64,000 nucleotides of DNA, from contig NZ_CP044310.1 of the NCBI RefSeq assembly GCF_009664365.1, forward strand, positions 3,235,001 to 3,299,000, written 5' to 3'. This DNA is from Paenibacillus xylanilyticus. Its GTDB lineage: Bacteria; Bacillota; Bacilli; Paenibacillales; Paenibacillaceae. Shown here one piece after another: positions 54,159 through 63,923 of this stretch (positions are counted from its first letter, which is position 1; each line of letters begins with the position of its first letter). The notes beneath the pieces were generated by a model. That model saw only the letters and a program-made list of their open reading frames with translations, made no database searches and was not told where the DNA came from. Both the position numbers and the translations under genes were made by a program.

Positions 54159-56384
54159 ATGAGCACATCCAAATCGATCTTTTATAACGCCCACCACTCA
54201 CCGATCGGGGCTTTTGCAAGTTTTACACTTGGATACAAAGGTGCCAAGGGCGGACTCGGCCTGGAGCTGGGGAAACCTGCAGACCAAAATATATATATAG
54301 GATTACAATCTCGTGATGGCGAACATTATGAGGCACTGCCTTTTTTTGAAGCGACCGAGGATGAGAGTGTTCGCTACGATGTTGAGAAGCTGGACAATGC
54401 AGAAAACGGAATAGAAGAGGGAGCCGAATCACAGGTACAATCCCAGTCACATACTTCAACTCGATCGAAGCGTCCGCTCATAGCAGCATTTCGTGATGAA
54501 GAAATCACACGTGAATTCAAGTCCGGTACAGACACCTGGACAGCAGGAGATCTGACTTTCCGGATCTATTCACCCGTTCGTCCTGTACCTGAACCGAAGC
54601 AAGGGGATCTTGAACAATTAAAGGATGCTCTGGTTCCAGCGGTTCTCGTGGAGATGACGATTGATAACACGCAAGGACAGCAGTCACGAAGAGCTTATTT
54701 CGGATATCAGGGTAATGATCCGTATTCGGCAATGCGTATGATCGGTGGACCCGAGGGCGGAAAGCTCACAGGTGTTGGACAAGGACGGCTTACAGCGATT
54801 ATGTCCTCAGATGATGGACTGTACCCTGCACTTGGGTTCACATTAGATAAAATCCTGCAGGAAAAACATGTGGAAAATTTGGCTTTTGGATTAGGTCGCA
54901 CTGCGGCATTGCTAATGGAAGTCCCTGCTGGAGAGAAACGTACATATCAGTTCGCCGTTTGTTTTTACCGCGGTGGCATCGTCACTTCCGGTTTGGATAC
55001 GACGTATTGGTATACCCGATATTTCGCGGATATCCAGGAAGCTGGGCAGTATGCCCTGGATCGTTTCGACACATTGACAGCATCTTGCGAGGAAGCTGAA
55101 CAGCGTCTGGGTACCAGCTCTCTGTCGGATGATCAGGCATTTATGCTCGCCCATTCCATTCATAGTTATTATGCAAGCACGCAGCTGCTGGATGCAGATG
55201 GAGAACCGTTCTGGATTGTCAATGAAGGTGAGTATCGGATGATGAACACCCTTGATCTCACAGCAGATCAGTTGTATTTTGAACTTGCCCTGAACCCTTG
55301 GACCGTGCGCAACGAGCTCGAGTGGTTTGTGAAACGTTACAGCTATACTGATCAGGTTCGCTTCCCCGGGGAAGATCAATTGTATCCAGGCGGCTTGACC
55401 TTCACCCATGATATTGGTGTGGCGAATGTGTTCTCCCGTCCAGGACATTCTGCCTATGAGTTAGTAGGAATAGATGATTGCTTTTCCCAGATGAGTCATG
55501 AAGAGCTTGTGAACTGGCTGTGCTGTGCAACCGTCTACATTGAACAAACCAAGGATCAGGAATTTGTGAAGCAGATGCTTCCTGTAATTCAGGATTGCTT
55601 CGAAAGCATGCTTAACCGGGATCACCCGGATGAAGATCAGCGTAACGGACTCATGGGACTGGATAGCAGCCGCACGAAGGGCGGAGCGGAAATTACGACT
55701 TATGACAGCCTTGATGTGTCACTCGGTCAATCCCGTAACAATATTTATCTGGCAGGGAAATGCTGGGCTGTATATGTGGCTCTTGAAAAGCTGTTTGCCG
55801 CGGAGAAACTCTCGGATTTATCCCTTCAGGCCGGACGTCAGGCTGATCGCTGTGCCGCGAGTGTTGCAGCCCAGTTGACGGAAGGAGGCTACATCCCGGC
55901 TGTTATTGCCGAGAATAATGATTCCCGTATCATCCCGGCTATAGAGGGGCTGGTATTCCCTTACTTTACAGGCTGTGAAGGTGCACTGGATGTTCACGGC
56001 CGGTTTGGTTCTTACCTACAGGCACTTCGAACCCATTTGAAGACCGTTCTAGTACCAGGTACTTGTCTATTCGAAGATGGGGGATGGAAGCTGTCCTCGA
56101 CAAGCAATAACTCATGGTTAAGCAAAATCTATCTGTCCCAGTTTATCACTAGAGAAATACTGGGCATGGAATGGGATGAATCAGGGCAGGCATCCGATGC
56201 CGCGCATGTGAACTGGCTGCTGCATCCCGAAGAGTCTTACTGGTGCTGGAGTGACCAGATCCTGTCGGGGGTTGCCGTAGGCAGCAAATATTACCCACGC
56301 GGAGTAACATCCATCCTTTGGCTGCTGGAAGGCAAAGGTACTCGTTTGGAACAGATCTATGCTAGCAAGGAGGCGGTACGATGA
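54159..56384 (+). CDS. Glycoside hydrolase family 52 beta-xylosidase
   Basis: The 741-residue enzyme begins with [31 protein letters not shown], typical of GH52, and has the active-site block [13 protein letters not shown] (from residue 355) with a candidate catalytic Glu. GH52 members are intracellular beta-xylosidases that release xylose from xylo-oligosaccharides, and no signal peptide is seen here. About 30 extra residues around position 85-105 (acidic, Ser/Gln-rich) form a low-complexity insert. It overlaps the GH67 gene by four bases, so the two are translationally coupled. Confidence 0.93.
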   Translation: MSTSKSIFYNAHHSPIGAFASFTLGYKGAKGGLGLELGKPADQNIYIGLQSRDGEHYEALPFFEATEDESVRYDVEKLDNAENGIEEGAESQVQSQSHTSTRSKRPLIAAFRDEEITREFKSGTDTWTAGDLTFRIYSPVRPVPEPKQGDLEQLKDALVPAVLVEMTIDNTQGQQSRRAYFGYQGNDPYSAMRMIGGPEGGKLTGVGQGRLTAIMSSDDGLYPALGFTLDKILQEKHVENLAFGLGRTAALLMEVPAGEKRTYQFAVCFYRGGIVTSGLDTTYWYTRYFADIQEAGQYALDRFDTLTASCEEAEQRLGTSSLSDDQAFMLAHSIHSYYASTQLLDADGEPFWIVNEGEYRMMNTLDLTADQLYFELALNPWTVRNELEWFVKRYSYTDQVRFPGEDQLYPGGLTFTHDIGVANVFSRPGHSAYELVGIDDCFSQMSHEELVNWLCCATVYIEQTKDQEFVKQMLPVIQDCFESMLNRDHPDEDQRNGLMGLDSSRTKGGAEITTYDSLDVSLGQSRNNIYLAGKCWAVYVALEKLFAAEKLSDLSLQAGRQADRCAASVAAQLTEGGYIPAVIAENNDSRIIPAIEGLVFPYFTGCEGALDVHGRFGSYLQALRTHLKTVLVPGTCLFEDGGWKLSSTSNNSWLSKIYLSQFITREILGMEWDESGQASDAAHVNWLLHPEESYWCWSDQILSGVAVGSKYYPRGVTSILWLLEGKGTRLEQIYASKEAVR

Positions 56385-58522
56385 ATCGTTCAATCGTTCA
56401 ACAAAACTTGGCTGGCCCGCAGTATGATGCGTGGCTTGGATATCTCTCTGGTGAATACAGTCGTAAGGGTGCCATAAGTCAGGCTGTTCCTGCTTGGGCG
56501 AAACGAATAAATACAATCGAGAAACATGAAGTAATTGCTACAGCTCTGGAGGAGCTTACACAAGGACTGGAGAGATTGTTCGGTGAGAAACCAACAACAG
56601 TCTTATCCGGTATCGACCTTGCGGATAAACTGGCTTCCCAAGATCCTGGGATCTGGATGGGTACGTGGGCAGGCAATTCACTTCTTGCAGACACGTTCAG
56701 CGAGAGTGAACGTACCGCTGTTCAAGGTGAAGGCTTCGTCATCCGTGAAGACGAGGAGCTAGGCAGACTCTTTATTGGTGCAGAGACACCTCAAGGTGTA
56801 CTGTATGGTACATTCCATTTGCTCAGAGAGCTGGTACTGGCACAGGGGAGTTCAAGTGAGGCGGATACATCTCCGAATAAATGGAGTCATGTGATTGAGC
56901 AGCCACGGAATGCGCTGCGGATGATTAATCAATGGGATAACGTGGACGGAAGCATTGAACGCGGATATGCCGGTAAATCCATCTTTTATGAAAATGGAGA
57001 ATTCACGCAAGATAACGTACGCATTCGGGATTATGCACGATTGCTCGCTTCGACTGGTATTAATGCCATTTCCATTAACAATGTCAACGTGCACCAGCGC
57101 GAAACATTGTTTCTGACAGAACGCTTTCTGAGTGATGTAGCTCGTGTGGCCTCTGCATTCAGAGCGTATGGTATTCGACTATACTTAAGCGCCAACTATG
57201 CAAGTCCAATGGAGATCGGTGGATTGCTTACCGCAGATCCACTGGATGAACAAGTACGAGAATGGTGGAACATTCAGACTGCCAAAGTGTATGCGGCCAT
57301 CCCTGACTTTGGCGGATACCTGATCAAAGCGGATTCCGAAAATCGCCCAGGTCCATTCACTTACAATCGGGATCACGCAGACGGGGCGAACATGCTAGCT
57401 GAAGCACTTCGTCCATTTGGTGGATTGGTTATTTGGCGCTGTTTCGTCTACAACTGCAAGCAGGACTGGCGTGATCGATCCACAGACCGTGCACGTGCTG
57501 CTTATGACCACTTTAAGCCTTTGGATGGTAGATTTGCAGATAATGTCATTTTGCAGATCAAAAATGGTCCGATGGATTTTCAGGTCAGGGAGGCGGTATC
57601 TCCGCTCTTCGGAGCGATGGATAAAACCAATCAGGTACTCGAATTTCAGATTACACAGGAATATACAGGTCAGCAGCGGCATTTGTGTTACCTGATTCCA
57701 CAGTGGAAAGAAGTATTGGATTTCGACACTTATGCGAAGGGACAAGGATCGGAAGTTAAACGTATTGCGGACGGTTCCCTGTACAACAGACCTCATAGCG
57801 GTTTTGCCGCTGTTTCGAATATTGGTGCAGATGCTTGCTGGACAGGACATCCACTCGCTCAGGCCAATTTGTACGGTTATGGCAGACTCGCCTGGAATCC
57901 CGAACTGTCTTCCGAAGAGATTGCGGACGAATGGGTGAGACTCACGTTTGGGCACGACGAAGAGGTTGTTCGTCTGATCTCTGGCATGCTTCTGGACTCT
58001 CTCGACATCTATGAAAATTATACGGCGCCGCTCGGGGTAGGCTGGATGGTTAATCCGGATCATCATTATGGCCCCAATGTGGACGGGTATGAATATTCCA
58101 AGTGGGGAACGTATCACTTCGCAGATTGCAAGGGCATTGGAGTAGATCGGACCGTACAGAGCGGTACAGGTTATACATCGCAGTATCATACGGAAAATGC
58201 AGACCGATATGAAAATATAACGACCTGTCCGGATGAGCTGCTGTTATTCTTCCACCATGTTCCTTATAAACATGTGCTGCATTCTGGCAAGACCGTCATT
58301 CAGCATATTTATGATACACACTTCAAGGGTGCGGAACAGGCACAAGCTTTAGCGGAAACCTGGAGACAGCTCGAAGGTAAAGTGGACCCGGAAATTTTCG
58401 AAACCGTAGCTCAGCGTCAGGACAATCAGGCCGAGCATGCCAAGGAATGGCGGGACATGATTAATACGTACTTCTATCGCAAGAGTGGTATTGAGGATGA
58501 GCAGGGACGAACCATTTATTAA
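56381..58522 (+). CDS. aguA: GH67 alpha-glucuronidase (AguA)
   Basis: This 713-residue intracellular enzyme removes 4-O-methylglucuronate from the non-reducing end of aldouronic acids derived from xylan. [55 protein letters not shown] and [23 protein letters not shown] carry the conserved acidic residues of the family. No signal peptide is seen. It is coupled to the GH52 gene. The glucuronate released can enter the uxu pathway encoded at 48269-50196. Confidence 0.95.
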   Translation: MNRSIVQQNLAGPQYDAWLGYLSGEYSRKGAISQAVPAWAKRINTIEKHEVIATALEELTQGLERLFGEKPTTVLSGIDLADKLASQDPGIWMGTWAGNSLLADTFSESERTAVQGEGFVIREDEELGRLFIGAETPQGVLYGTFHLLRELVLAQGSSSEADTSPNKWSHVIEQPRNALRMINQWDNVDGSIERGYAGKSIFYENGEFTQDNVRIRDYARLLASTGINAISINNVNVHQRETLFLTERFLSDVARVASAFRAYGIRLYLSANYASPMEIGGLLTADPLDEQVREWWNIQTAKVYAAIPDFGGYLIKADSENRPGPFTYNRDHADGANMLAEALRPFGGLVIWRCFVYNCKQDWRDRSTDRARAAYDHFKPLDGRFADNVILQIKNGPMDFQVREAVSPLFGAMDKTNQVLEFQITQEYTGQQRHLCYLIPQWKEVLDFDTYAKGQGSEVKRIADGSLYNRPHSGFAAVSNIGADACWTGHPLAQANLYGYGRLAWNPELSSEEIADEWVRLTFGHDEEVVRLISGMLLDSLDIYENYTAPLGVGWMVNPDHHYGPNVDGYEYSKWGTYHFADCKGIGVDRTVQSGTGYTSQYHTENADRYENITTCPDELLLFFHHVPYKHVLHSGKTVIQHIYDTHFKGAEQAQALAETWRQLEGKVDPEIFETVAQRQDNQAEHAKEWRDMINTYFYRKSGIEDEQGRTIY

Positions 58523-58599
58523 TAGAGAATTCAGCTACACATGGCTTGTTTTATTGAATGAAAGAGCAGCATTGGCAACCAAGAGGAGGCGAAAATCCA

Positions 58600-59667
58600 A
58601 TGGGACAGCATCAATTACCCCAGACCATGAAAGCAGCTGTAATGACGGAACCAGGACGAATCTTCATCGAAGAACAGGCTGTACCGAAGCCTGCCGAGGA
58701 CGAAGTTCTGATTCAGGTCATGGCAGTAGGTGTGTGCGGGTCGGATGTGCATTATTTTGAACACGGAAGAATCGGCAGATTTGTAGTGGAAAAGCCCATT
58801 ATTCTGGGGCATGAATGTGCAGGTATTGTAGCTGCTGTAGGCTCGAACGTGTCACGCTTGAAGGCGGGTGACCGGGTTGCCATCGAGCCAGGCGTTACTT
58901 GTGGACGCTGCACGGCATGTAAGGAAGGACGATATAACCTGTGTCCAGATGTACAATTCCTTGCAACCCCGCCTGTTGACGGTGCATTTGTACAATACAT
59001 GACCATTCGTGAGGATATGGTTTTTCCAATCCCGGATCATCTGTCCTTTGAGGAAGCTGCCATGAATGAGCCTTTTTCGGTAGGCATTCACGCTGCGCGT
59101 CGAAGTAAACTTGCTCCAGGAACCACGCTGGCGATCATGGGCATGGGTCCTGTAGGGCTGATGGCTGTCGCTGCTGCAAAATCATTTGGAGTCGACAAAA
59201 TTATCGTTACGGACCTGGAGGAGGTTCGACTTGAAGCAGCTCGGCGTATGGGAGCCACGCATACGATTAATGTGAGAAACGAGGATGCACAGACAGTCAT
59301 TCGAGAGTTAACGAATGGAATCGGTGTGGATACGGCCTGGGAAACTGCAGGGAATCCCAAAGCACTCCAATCTGCATTGTATTCACTGCGGCGGGGAGGT
59401 AAACTTGCCATTGTGGGCCTGCCAGCACAGGATGAGATTGCACTGAATGTTCCTTCTATCGCTGATAACGAGGTTGATATATACGGGATATTCCGCTATG
59501 CCAACACCTATCCAGCTGGAATTGAGTTCCTGAGCTCCGGTGAGCACGATGTATTGTCCTTGATCACGGATCGTTATTCACTGGATGAAACTCAACAAGC
59601 GATGGAACGTGCGCTTCACAATAAGAGCGGCAGTCTGAAAGTGATGGTCTATCCCAACGGCATTTAA
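58600..59667 (+). CDS. Zinc-dependent polyol dehydrogenase (sorbitol/xylitol type)
   Basis: The 355-residue medium-chain dehydrogenase has the catalytic zinc ligands in GVCGSDVHYFEHG and GHECAG, a structural-zinc loop (CGRCTACKEGRYNLCP), and the NAD motif MGMGPVGLMAVAAAKSFG. It resembles sorbitol, xylitol and L-iditol dehydrogenases. The frame extends to 58558, but AGAGGAGGCG before ATG 58600 sets the start. It follows the GH67 gene by 77 bases and ends the unit; a role in pentose or polyol use is inferred. Confidence 0.9.
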   Translation: MGQHQLPQTMKAAVMTEPGRIFIEEQAVPKPAEDEVLIQVMAVGVCGSDVHYFEHGRIGRFVVEKPIILGHECAGIVAAVGSNVSRLKAGDRVAIEPGVTCGRCTACKEGRYNLCPDVQFLATPPVDGAFVQYMTIREDMVFPIPDHLSFEEAAMNEPFSVGIHAARRSKLAPGTTLAIMGMGPVGLMAVAAAKSFGVDKIIVTDLEEVRLEAARRMGATHTINVRNEDAQTVIRELTNGIGVDTAWETAGNPKALQSALYSLRRGGKLAIVGLPAQDEIALNVPSIADNEVDIYGIFRYANTYPAGIEFLSSGEHDVLSLITDRYSLDETQQAMERALHNKSGSLKVMVYPNGI

Positions 59668-59679
59668 TTCTCTACTAAG

Positions 59680-59709
59680 GAAGTCCCGATTCAGGGACTT
59701 CTTTTTTTT
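59680..59709 (+). terminator. Intrinsic terminator after the polyol dehydrogenase gene
   Basis: GAAGTCCC at 59680-59687 pairs with GGGACTTC at 59694-59701, followed by eight T residues. Confidence 0.9.
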
Positions 59710-59834
59710 CATTTTCACCAAATAAATGATTATACAAGCTCCCATAACATGGTATAATTCATGGAGATTTTAATATATAAATGGATACAAACCACTCTGG
59801 TTGGTAAGCTACTTAGCGAAAGGAACTGAAGGTT

Positions 59835-60101
59835 GTGAGAACACATGAATTTACAATTCACTCTGATTTTCACCGGGATGATCTGATGTCTATATCTTCT
59901 CAAGCGTCACGTTTTGCCTCGGATATTTCATTGTCGTTTGTGGAGTCTGAGCATGAGCATCGTGTAGATGTCAAAAGCCTGCTTGGTATGGCGCTTCTTC
60001 CGATTCGTCATGGCAGTATAGTCAGATTGCAGACGCGAGGAAGAGATGAATTGGAGGCCCTGGAGTACATGCTGGATGTACTGGAGAAGGGGATAACTTA
60101 G
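59835..60101 (+). CDS. HPr-family protein with altered active-site loop
   Basis: This 88-residue protein matches HPr/Crh in the C-terminal two thirds: RFASDISLSFVESEHEHRVDVKSLLGMALLPIRHGSIVRLQTRGRDELEALEYML. The serine kinase site (Ser in VDVKSLLG, equivalent to Ser46) is kept. In the His15 region the usual GxHARPA is replaced by DFHRDDL: a His aligns with His15, but Arg17 and Pro18 are Asp residues. PTS phosphotransfer is therefore doubtful; a Crh-like regulatory role is possible. The start is GTG 59835. No PTS genes are nearby. Confidence 0.75.
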   Translation: MRTHEFTIHSDFHRDDLMSISSQASRFASDISLSFVESEHEHRVDVKSLLGMALLPIRHGSIVRLQTRGRDELEALEYMLDVLEKGIT

Positions 60102-60243
60102 AACGAGATCAGGTGCAGATTGTGGCGAATAGGTAAATATTTATCGTTTCTTCAAATCCTGCTGGTACTTTGTCCAAAAAAAGAGTATAATAAAATTTAG
60201 TTCTATTCAAGGAAGTACCCATTTAAAGGAGTGTAAATAGATT

Positions 60244-60495
60244 ATGCCAAAAGCTGATATCCATCCAAAGACACAAACGGTTATTTTTTACGATGCAAGT
60301 GCTGATTACAAATTCCTGAGCTCTTCGACTAAATTCTCGAACGAGACAATGGAATGGGAAGATGGCAACTCTTACCCTGTAATCCGTGTGGACACTAGTT
60401 CCGCATCCCACCCTTTCTTCACTGGTAAACAAAGAAACGTGGACATCGGTGGTCGTGTTGACAAGTTCAACCGTAAATACAACCTCAAAAACTAG
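60244..60495 (+). CDS. rpmE2: 50S ribosomal protein L31, type B
   Basis: The 83-residue protein begins [29 protein letters not shown] and has [24 protein letters not shown], as in type B L31. It contains no cysteines, so it is the zinc-independent form. AAAGGAG precedes the ATG. In several bacteria this gene is Zur-repressed, but no Zur-like box is visible here, and a plain TATAAT (60186-60191) lies upstream. It may be the only L31 of the organism. Confidence 0.97.
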   Translation: MPKADIHPKTQTVIFYDASADYKFLSSSTKFSNETMEWEDGNSYPVIRVDTSSASHPFFTGKQRNVDIGGRVDKFNRKYNLKN

Positions 60496-60517
60496 TTTGT
60501 CCATAGATGACAAGATC

Positions 60518-60546
60518 AACCCCGGGAATTCGTTTCCGGGGTTTTT
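60518..60546 (+). terminator. Intrinsic terminator after L31, UUCG loop
   Basis: AACCCCGGGAA pairs with TTTCCGGGGTT around a TTCG loop, followed by T residues. Confidence 0.9.
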
Positions 60547-60678
60547 CTATGTCTTGAACATCATTTGCAGGTCTACCAAGCTCCCAAACGCTTACAAATT
60601 TTATTAAGGATTGCGCTTACATATCATTCAGAGGTAAACTAGGACTTGAGTGAAATCATATTGGAGGAGGAAATAGAG

Positions 60679-60984
60679 ATGAGTAGCATTACACATATGG
60701 TTACGTTTACACTTTACGCTGGCAAGGATACGGCAGAGGCAGAAGCTTTTCTGAAGGAAAGTGCGGAAGCACTTGCAGTCATTCCGGGCGTGGAGAACTT
60801 TCAGGTACTGCGTCAGGTAAGCGCCAAAAATGAGTTTGACTACAGTTTCTCAATGGTTTTCGCCGATCAAGCAGCTTATGATGCTTACAATGAGCACCCG
60901 GTTCACCGCAAATACGTGGAGGAACGTTGGGAGAAGGAAGTTAGTCGTTTTCAGGAAATTGATCTGATTACTCACGGAATATGA
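60679..60984 (+). CDS. Dabb-family stress-responsive protein
   Basis: This 101-residue protein has the ferredoxin-like Dabb pattern: ITHMVTFTLYAGKDTAEAEAFLKESAEALAVIPGVENFQVLRQ, FDYSFSMVFADQAAYDAYNEHPVHRKYVEERW. Such proteins form dimers and include stress proteins and small cyclases; the substrate is unknown. The frame extends to 60646, but GGAGGAGG before ATG 60679 sets the start. An SDR gene follows after 115 bases. Confidence 0.88.
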   Translation: MSSITHMVTFTLYAGKDTAEAEAFLKESAEALAVIPGVENFQVLRQVSAKNEFDYSFSMVFADQAAYDAYNEHPVHRKYVEERWEKEVSRFQEIDLITHGI

Positions 60985-61099
60985 TATAAGACTTTCGATT
61001 GTAGGTCAGGAATGACACGTTTCGAAATCGTTTTAGTTCATCATGCTGCATTTGCAGTGGTTTCATTCATTGATATAGAACCAGAGAGGTGCTGTCGCC

Positions 61100-61867
61100 A
61101 TGCAATTGGATCTTACAGGCAAGACCGCGCTGGTCACTGGCTCCACTGGACAACTCGGGAGAGTCATCGCCCGTACGCTGGCTCGTTGTGGTGCCGATCT
61201 CGCGCTGCATTACATAAACAATGAAACGAAAGCCCTCGAACTTAAACAGGAGATTGAGGCGAGTGGTAGACAGGCAGTTATCGTGCAAGGAGATATTACG
61301 AAACAGGAAACGGCTATGCAAATGCGGGATCAGATTCAGGCTAATCTTGGCGTCGCTGGGGTTGACATTGTGGTAGCTAATGCAGTCATTCAATATGAAT
61401 GGACCACTGTGCTTGAACAATCTCCTGAAGACTACATCAGCCAGTTCGAATCTTGTGTGCTGCAGAGTGTGTATCTAGCCAAGGCATTCATTCCGTACAT
61501 GAAGGAAGCTAGAGGCGGTCGATTTATCGGCATTAACACGGAATGTGCCATGCAGAACTTTGCAACACAATCGGCATATACCGCTGGGAAACGTGGGATG
61601 GACGGACTATATCGGGTGCTTGCCAAGGAAGTGGGAGAGTATCAGATTACCGTCAACCAAGTCGCTCCAGGCTGGACAATAAGCGATCGAGATCGTAACA
61701 GTGAGCCTGGGCATGATGAGGGTTACACGCGTACCGTTCCTTTGAAACGCAGGGGTGAAGATCAGGAGATCGCCAATGCGGTAGCCTTCTTGGCCTCGGA
61801 TCTGTCCTCATTTATTACAGGTGCCTATATACCGGTAAGTGGTGGCAATGTGATGCCAGCTATTTGA
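61100..61867 (+). CDS. Short-chain dehydrogenase/reductase
   Basis: The 255-residue SDR has the cofactor motif TGSTGQLGRVIA and catalytic YTAGK (Tyr160, Lys164). The usual catalytic Ser, 13 residues before the Tyr, is Thr147 in INTECAMQ; Thr occurs at this position in some active SDRs. The C-terminal VAFLASDLSSFITGAYIPVSGG is typical of the family. The substrate is unknown. A ribosome binding site (AGAGAGGTG) precedes the ATG. Confidence 0.88.
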   Translation: MQLDLTGKTALVTGSTGQLGRVIARTLARCGADLALHYINNETKALELKQEIEASGRQAVIVQGDITKQETAMQMRDQIQANLGVAGVDIVVANAVIQYEWTTVLEQSPEDYISQFESCVLQSVYLAKAFIPYMKEARGGRFIGINTECAMQNFATQSAYTAGKRGMDGLYRVLAKEVGEYQITVNQVAPGWTISDRDRNSEPGHDEGYTRTVPLKRRGEDQEIANAVAFLASDLSSFITGAYIPVSGGNVMPAI

Positions 61868-61939
61868 TTTGAAAGTATGTTAGAAGATGTGTTAATTGAA
61901 ATACTTATAAACTACTTTCCTGTTTGAAAAGAATCATTG

Positions 61940-61992
61940 AAACACCCCTACCCAGCTCCGTGTAGACGGAATGGCCTAGGGGTGTTTTGTTT
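61940..61992 (+). terminator. Intrinsic terminator after the SDR gene
   Basis: AAACACCCCTA pairs with TAGGGGTGTTT around a loop of about 26 bases, followed by T-rich sequence. Confidence 0.85.
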
Positions 61993-62109
61993 TATATATC
62001 CAAAAATACATATAATTTTGATTCGGTTTTCGAAAGATTAGGGTATTAGAATAGGTATATTAACCGGGTGGAAACATAACTCAAAATAAGCGATTAAAGG
62101 AGATCAGCT

Positions 62110-63837
62110 ATGAAAAAAACAATCGCAGATGTACTGGTTGAAGCATTACTAAATGCAGGAATTAAACGAATATATGGCATCGTGGGTGATTCTCTGAATG
62201 CCGTACTGGATTCTATCCGTCGGTCGGGAAAAATCGAGTGGATTCATGTTCGTCATGAAGAGGTCGCTGCATTTGCCGCTGGAGCTGATTCGCAGGTCAG
62301 TGGAAGTATCGCTGTCTGTGCTGGCAGCAGCGGGCCAGGAAACATGCATTTGATTAACGGCTTGTACGATTGTCACCGAAACCGTGTGCCGGTACTTGCT
62401 CTTGCTGCTCATATTCCTAGTGATGAGATCGGAAGCGACTATTTTCAATCGACTCATCCGGAATATCTCTTCCAAGAATGCAGTCATTATTGCGAGGTCA
62501 TTACGACAGCTAAACAAATGCCTCGATCGGTCACGATGGCTTTGCAAACTGCGGTCTCGCGTTCAGGCGTATCCGTCATTGTTCTTCCAGGAGACGTGGC
62601 AGGTCTTGAGGCAGCGAGTCTGCCCGTTCCCGAGCACGTTTACCATGTGACACAGCCTGTGGTTCACCCTTCTGAGCAGGAATTGCGGAAATTGGCCGAC
62701 TACCTGAATCAGGACAAAAAAATCACATTGCTCTGTGGTGCGGGATGTGCTGGTGCGCGGGAATCTCTCATGCAGCTGTGTGATCGTCTGAAATCCCCAA
62801 TGGTTATTGCTTTGCGCGGTAAGGAGTATCTGGAGTATGACAATCCCTATTCCGTCGGCTTGACTGGCTTGATCGGGTACTCATCCGGTTATCATGCCAT
62901 GATGGACTGTGATGTCTTGTTAATGCTTGGAACAGATTTTCCTTATCGTCAGTTCTATCCGGAGGATGCAATTGTTCTTCAGGTTGATATACAGTCATCA
63001 CACCTTGGTCGGCGTACGAAGCTGGACTATGGGTTGTGTGGAGACGTCAAATCGACCATTGAGGCTTTGATGCCGTTACTGACACACGAGCATCACGACA
63101 AACATCTGCGCAAAAGTGTCGACCATTATCTGAAGGTACGTAAGGAGCTGGATGAACTTGCTGTAGGTAAACCTGGAAAGAAACCGATTCATCCGCAGTA
63201 TCTAACCAAAGTCATCAGCGATGCTGCAGGAGAGAATGCCATTTTCACCTGTGATGTAGGTACTCCTACGGTATGGGCCGCACGCTACCTGGAGATGAGC
63301 ACTAACCGAAGATTACTGGGTTCATTCAATCACGGTACCATGGCAAATGCACTTCCACAGGCGATAGGTGCACAGGTAGCGAATCCGGGAAGACAAGTGA
63401 TCTCGCTGTCCGGAGATGGCGGGCTTGCGATGTTAATGGGAGACCTGCTAACGCTCAAACAGCATAATCTTCCGGTCAAAGTGGTCGTGTTCAACAACGG
63501 TGCGCTGAGCTTTGTGGAGCTGGAGATGAAGGCAGCAGGATTCCTTGAATCTGGCACTGAACTGGTGAATCCCAACTTCGCCATGGTTGCACAAGCGATG
63601 GGCATCGAGGGTATTCGGGTGGAAGACCCCGCAGAATTGGAGGGAGCGGTGGAGCGTGCACTTCAACATGATGGACCTGTTCTGATCGATGCGGTCGTGA
63701 ACCGCCAGGAGCTGTCCTTACCTCCTAAGATTAATATCAAACAGGCAGAAGGGTTCACGTTGTGGATGATGAAGGCGGTGCTCAACGGGCGTGGCGATGA
63801 ATTGATCGAGCTTGCCAAAACCAACTTGCTCAGATAA
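62110..63837 (+). CDS. poxB: Pyruvate oxidase, thiamine-diphosphate dependent (PoxB/YdaP type)
   Basis: This 575-residue enzyme has the three domains of thiamine-diphosphate oxidases: the catalytic Glu50 in HVRHEEVAAFAAGADS, a central FAD-binding domain, and the TPP motif GDGGLAMLMGDLLTLKQHNLPVKVVVFNN. The C-terminal GRGDELIELAKTN resembles the lipid-binding tail of E. coli PoxB, which makes acetate and CO2 from pyruvate at the membrane. AAAGGAGATC precedes the ATG. Bacillus YdaP is the closest role model. It appears monocistronic. Confidence 0.9.
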   Translation: MKKTIADVLVEALLNAGIKRIYGIVGDSLNAVLDSIRRSGKIEWIHVRHEEVAAFAAGADSQVSGSIAVCAGSSGPGNMHLINGLYDCHRNRVPVLALAAHIPSDEIGSDYFQSTHPEYLFQECSHYCEVITTAKQMPRSVTMALQTAVSRSGVSVIVLPGDVAGLEAASLPVPEHVYHVTQPVVHPSEQELRKLADYLNQDKKITLLCGAGCAGARESLMQLCDRLKSPMVIALRGKEYLEYDNPYSVGLTGLIGYSSGYHAMMDCDVLLMLGTDFPYRQFYPEDAIVLQVDIQSSHLGRRTKLDYGLCGDVKSTIEALMPLLTHEHHDKHLRKSVDHYLKVRKELDELAVGKPGKKPIHPQYLTKVISDAAGENAIFTCDVGTPTVWAARYLEMSTNRRLLGSFNHGTMANALPQAIGAQVANPGRQVISLSGDGGLAMLMGDLLTLKQHNLPVKVVVFNNGALSFVELEMKAAGFLESGTELVNPNFAMVAQAMGIEGIRVEDPAELEGAVERALQHDGPVLIDAVVNRQELSLPPKINIKQAEGFTLWMMKAVLNGRGDELIELAKTNLLR

Positions 63838-63887
63838 TGTGCGTGTAATGCGCAATCTACTTGCTCTGTCGTACATCTCACATGAAT

Positions 63888-63923
63888 GGAGAGGGTAAAT
63901 TCACCAAATGGTGAATTCTCTCC
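63888..63923 (+). terminator. Large hairpin after poxB
   Basis: GGAGAG and AATTCACC pair with GGTGAATT and CTCTCC, with a GGTA bulge. The tail is only weakly T-rich, so termination is uncertain. Nothing else is seen to the end of the window. Confidence 0.5.

Noticed and set aside
58485..58760. Open frame overlapping the end of aguA and start of the dehydrogenase
   Set aside because: It is out of frame with both genes, has no start signal, and the dehydrogenase gene explains the region.
60120..60243. Zur box before the type B L31 gene
   Set aside because: No 7-1-7 repeat resembling TCGTAATNATTACGA is present; ATCG and AAAT fragments are scattered.
62015..62050. SigB-type promoter before poxB
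   Set aside because: GTTTTC and GGGTAT are present but only about nine bases apart, too close for the general-stress promoter consensus.
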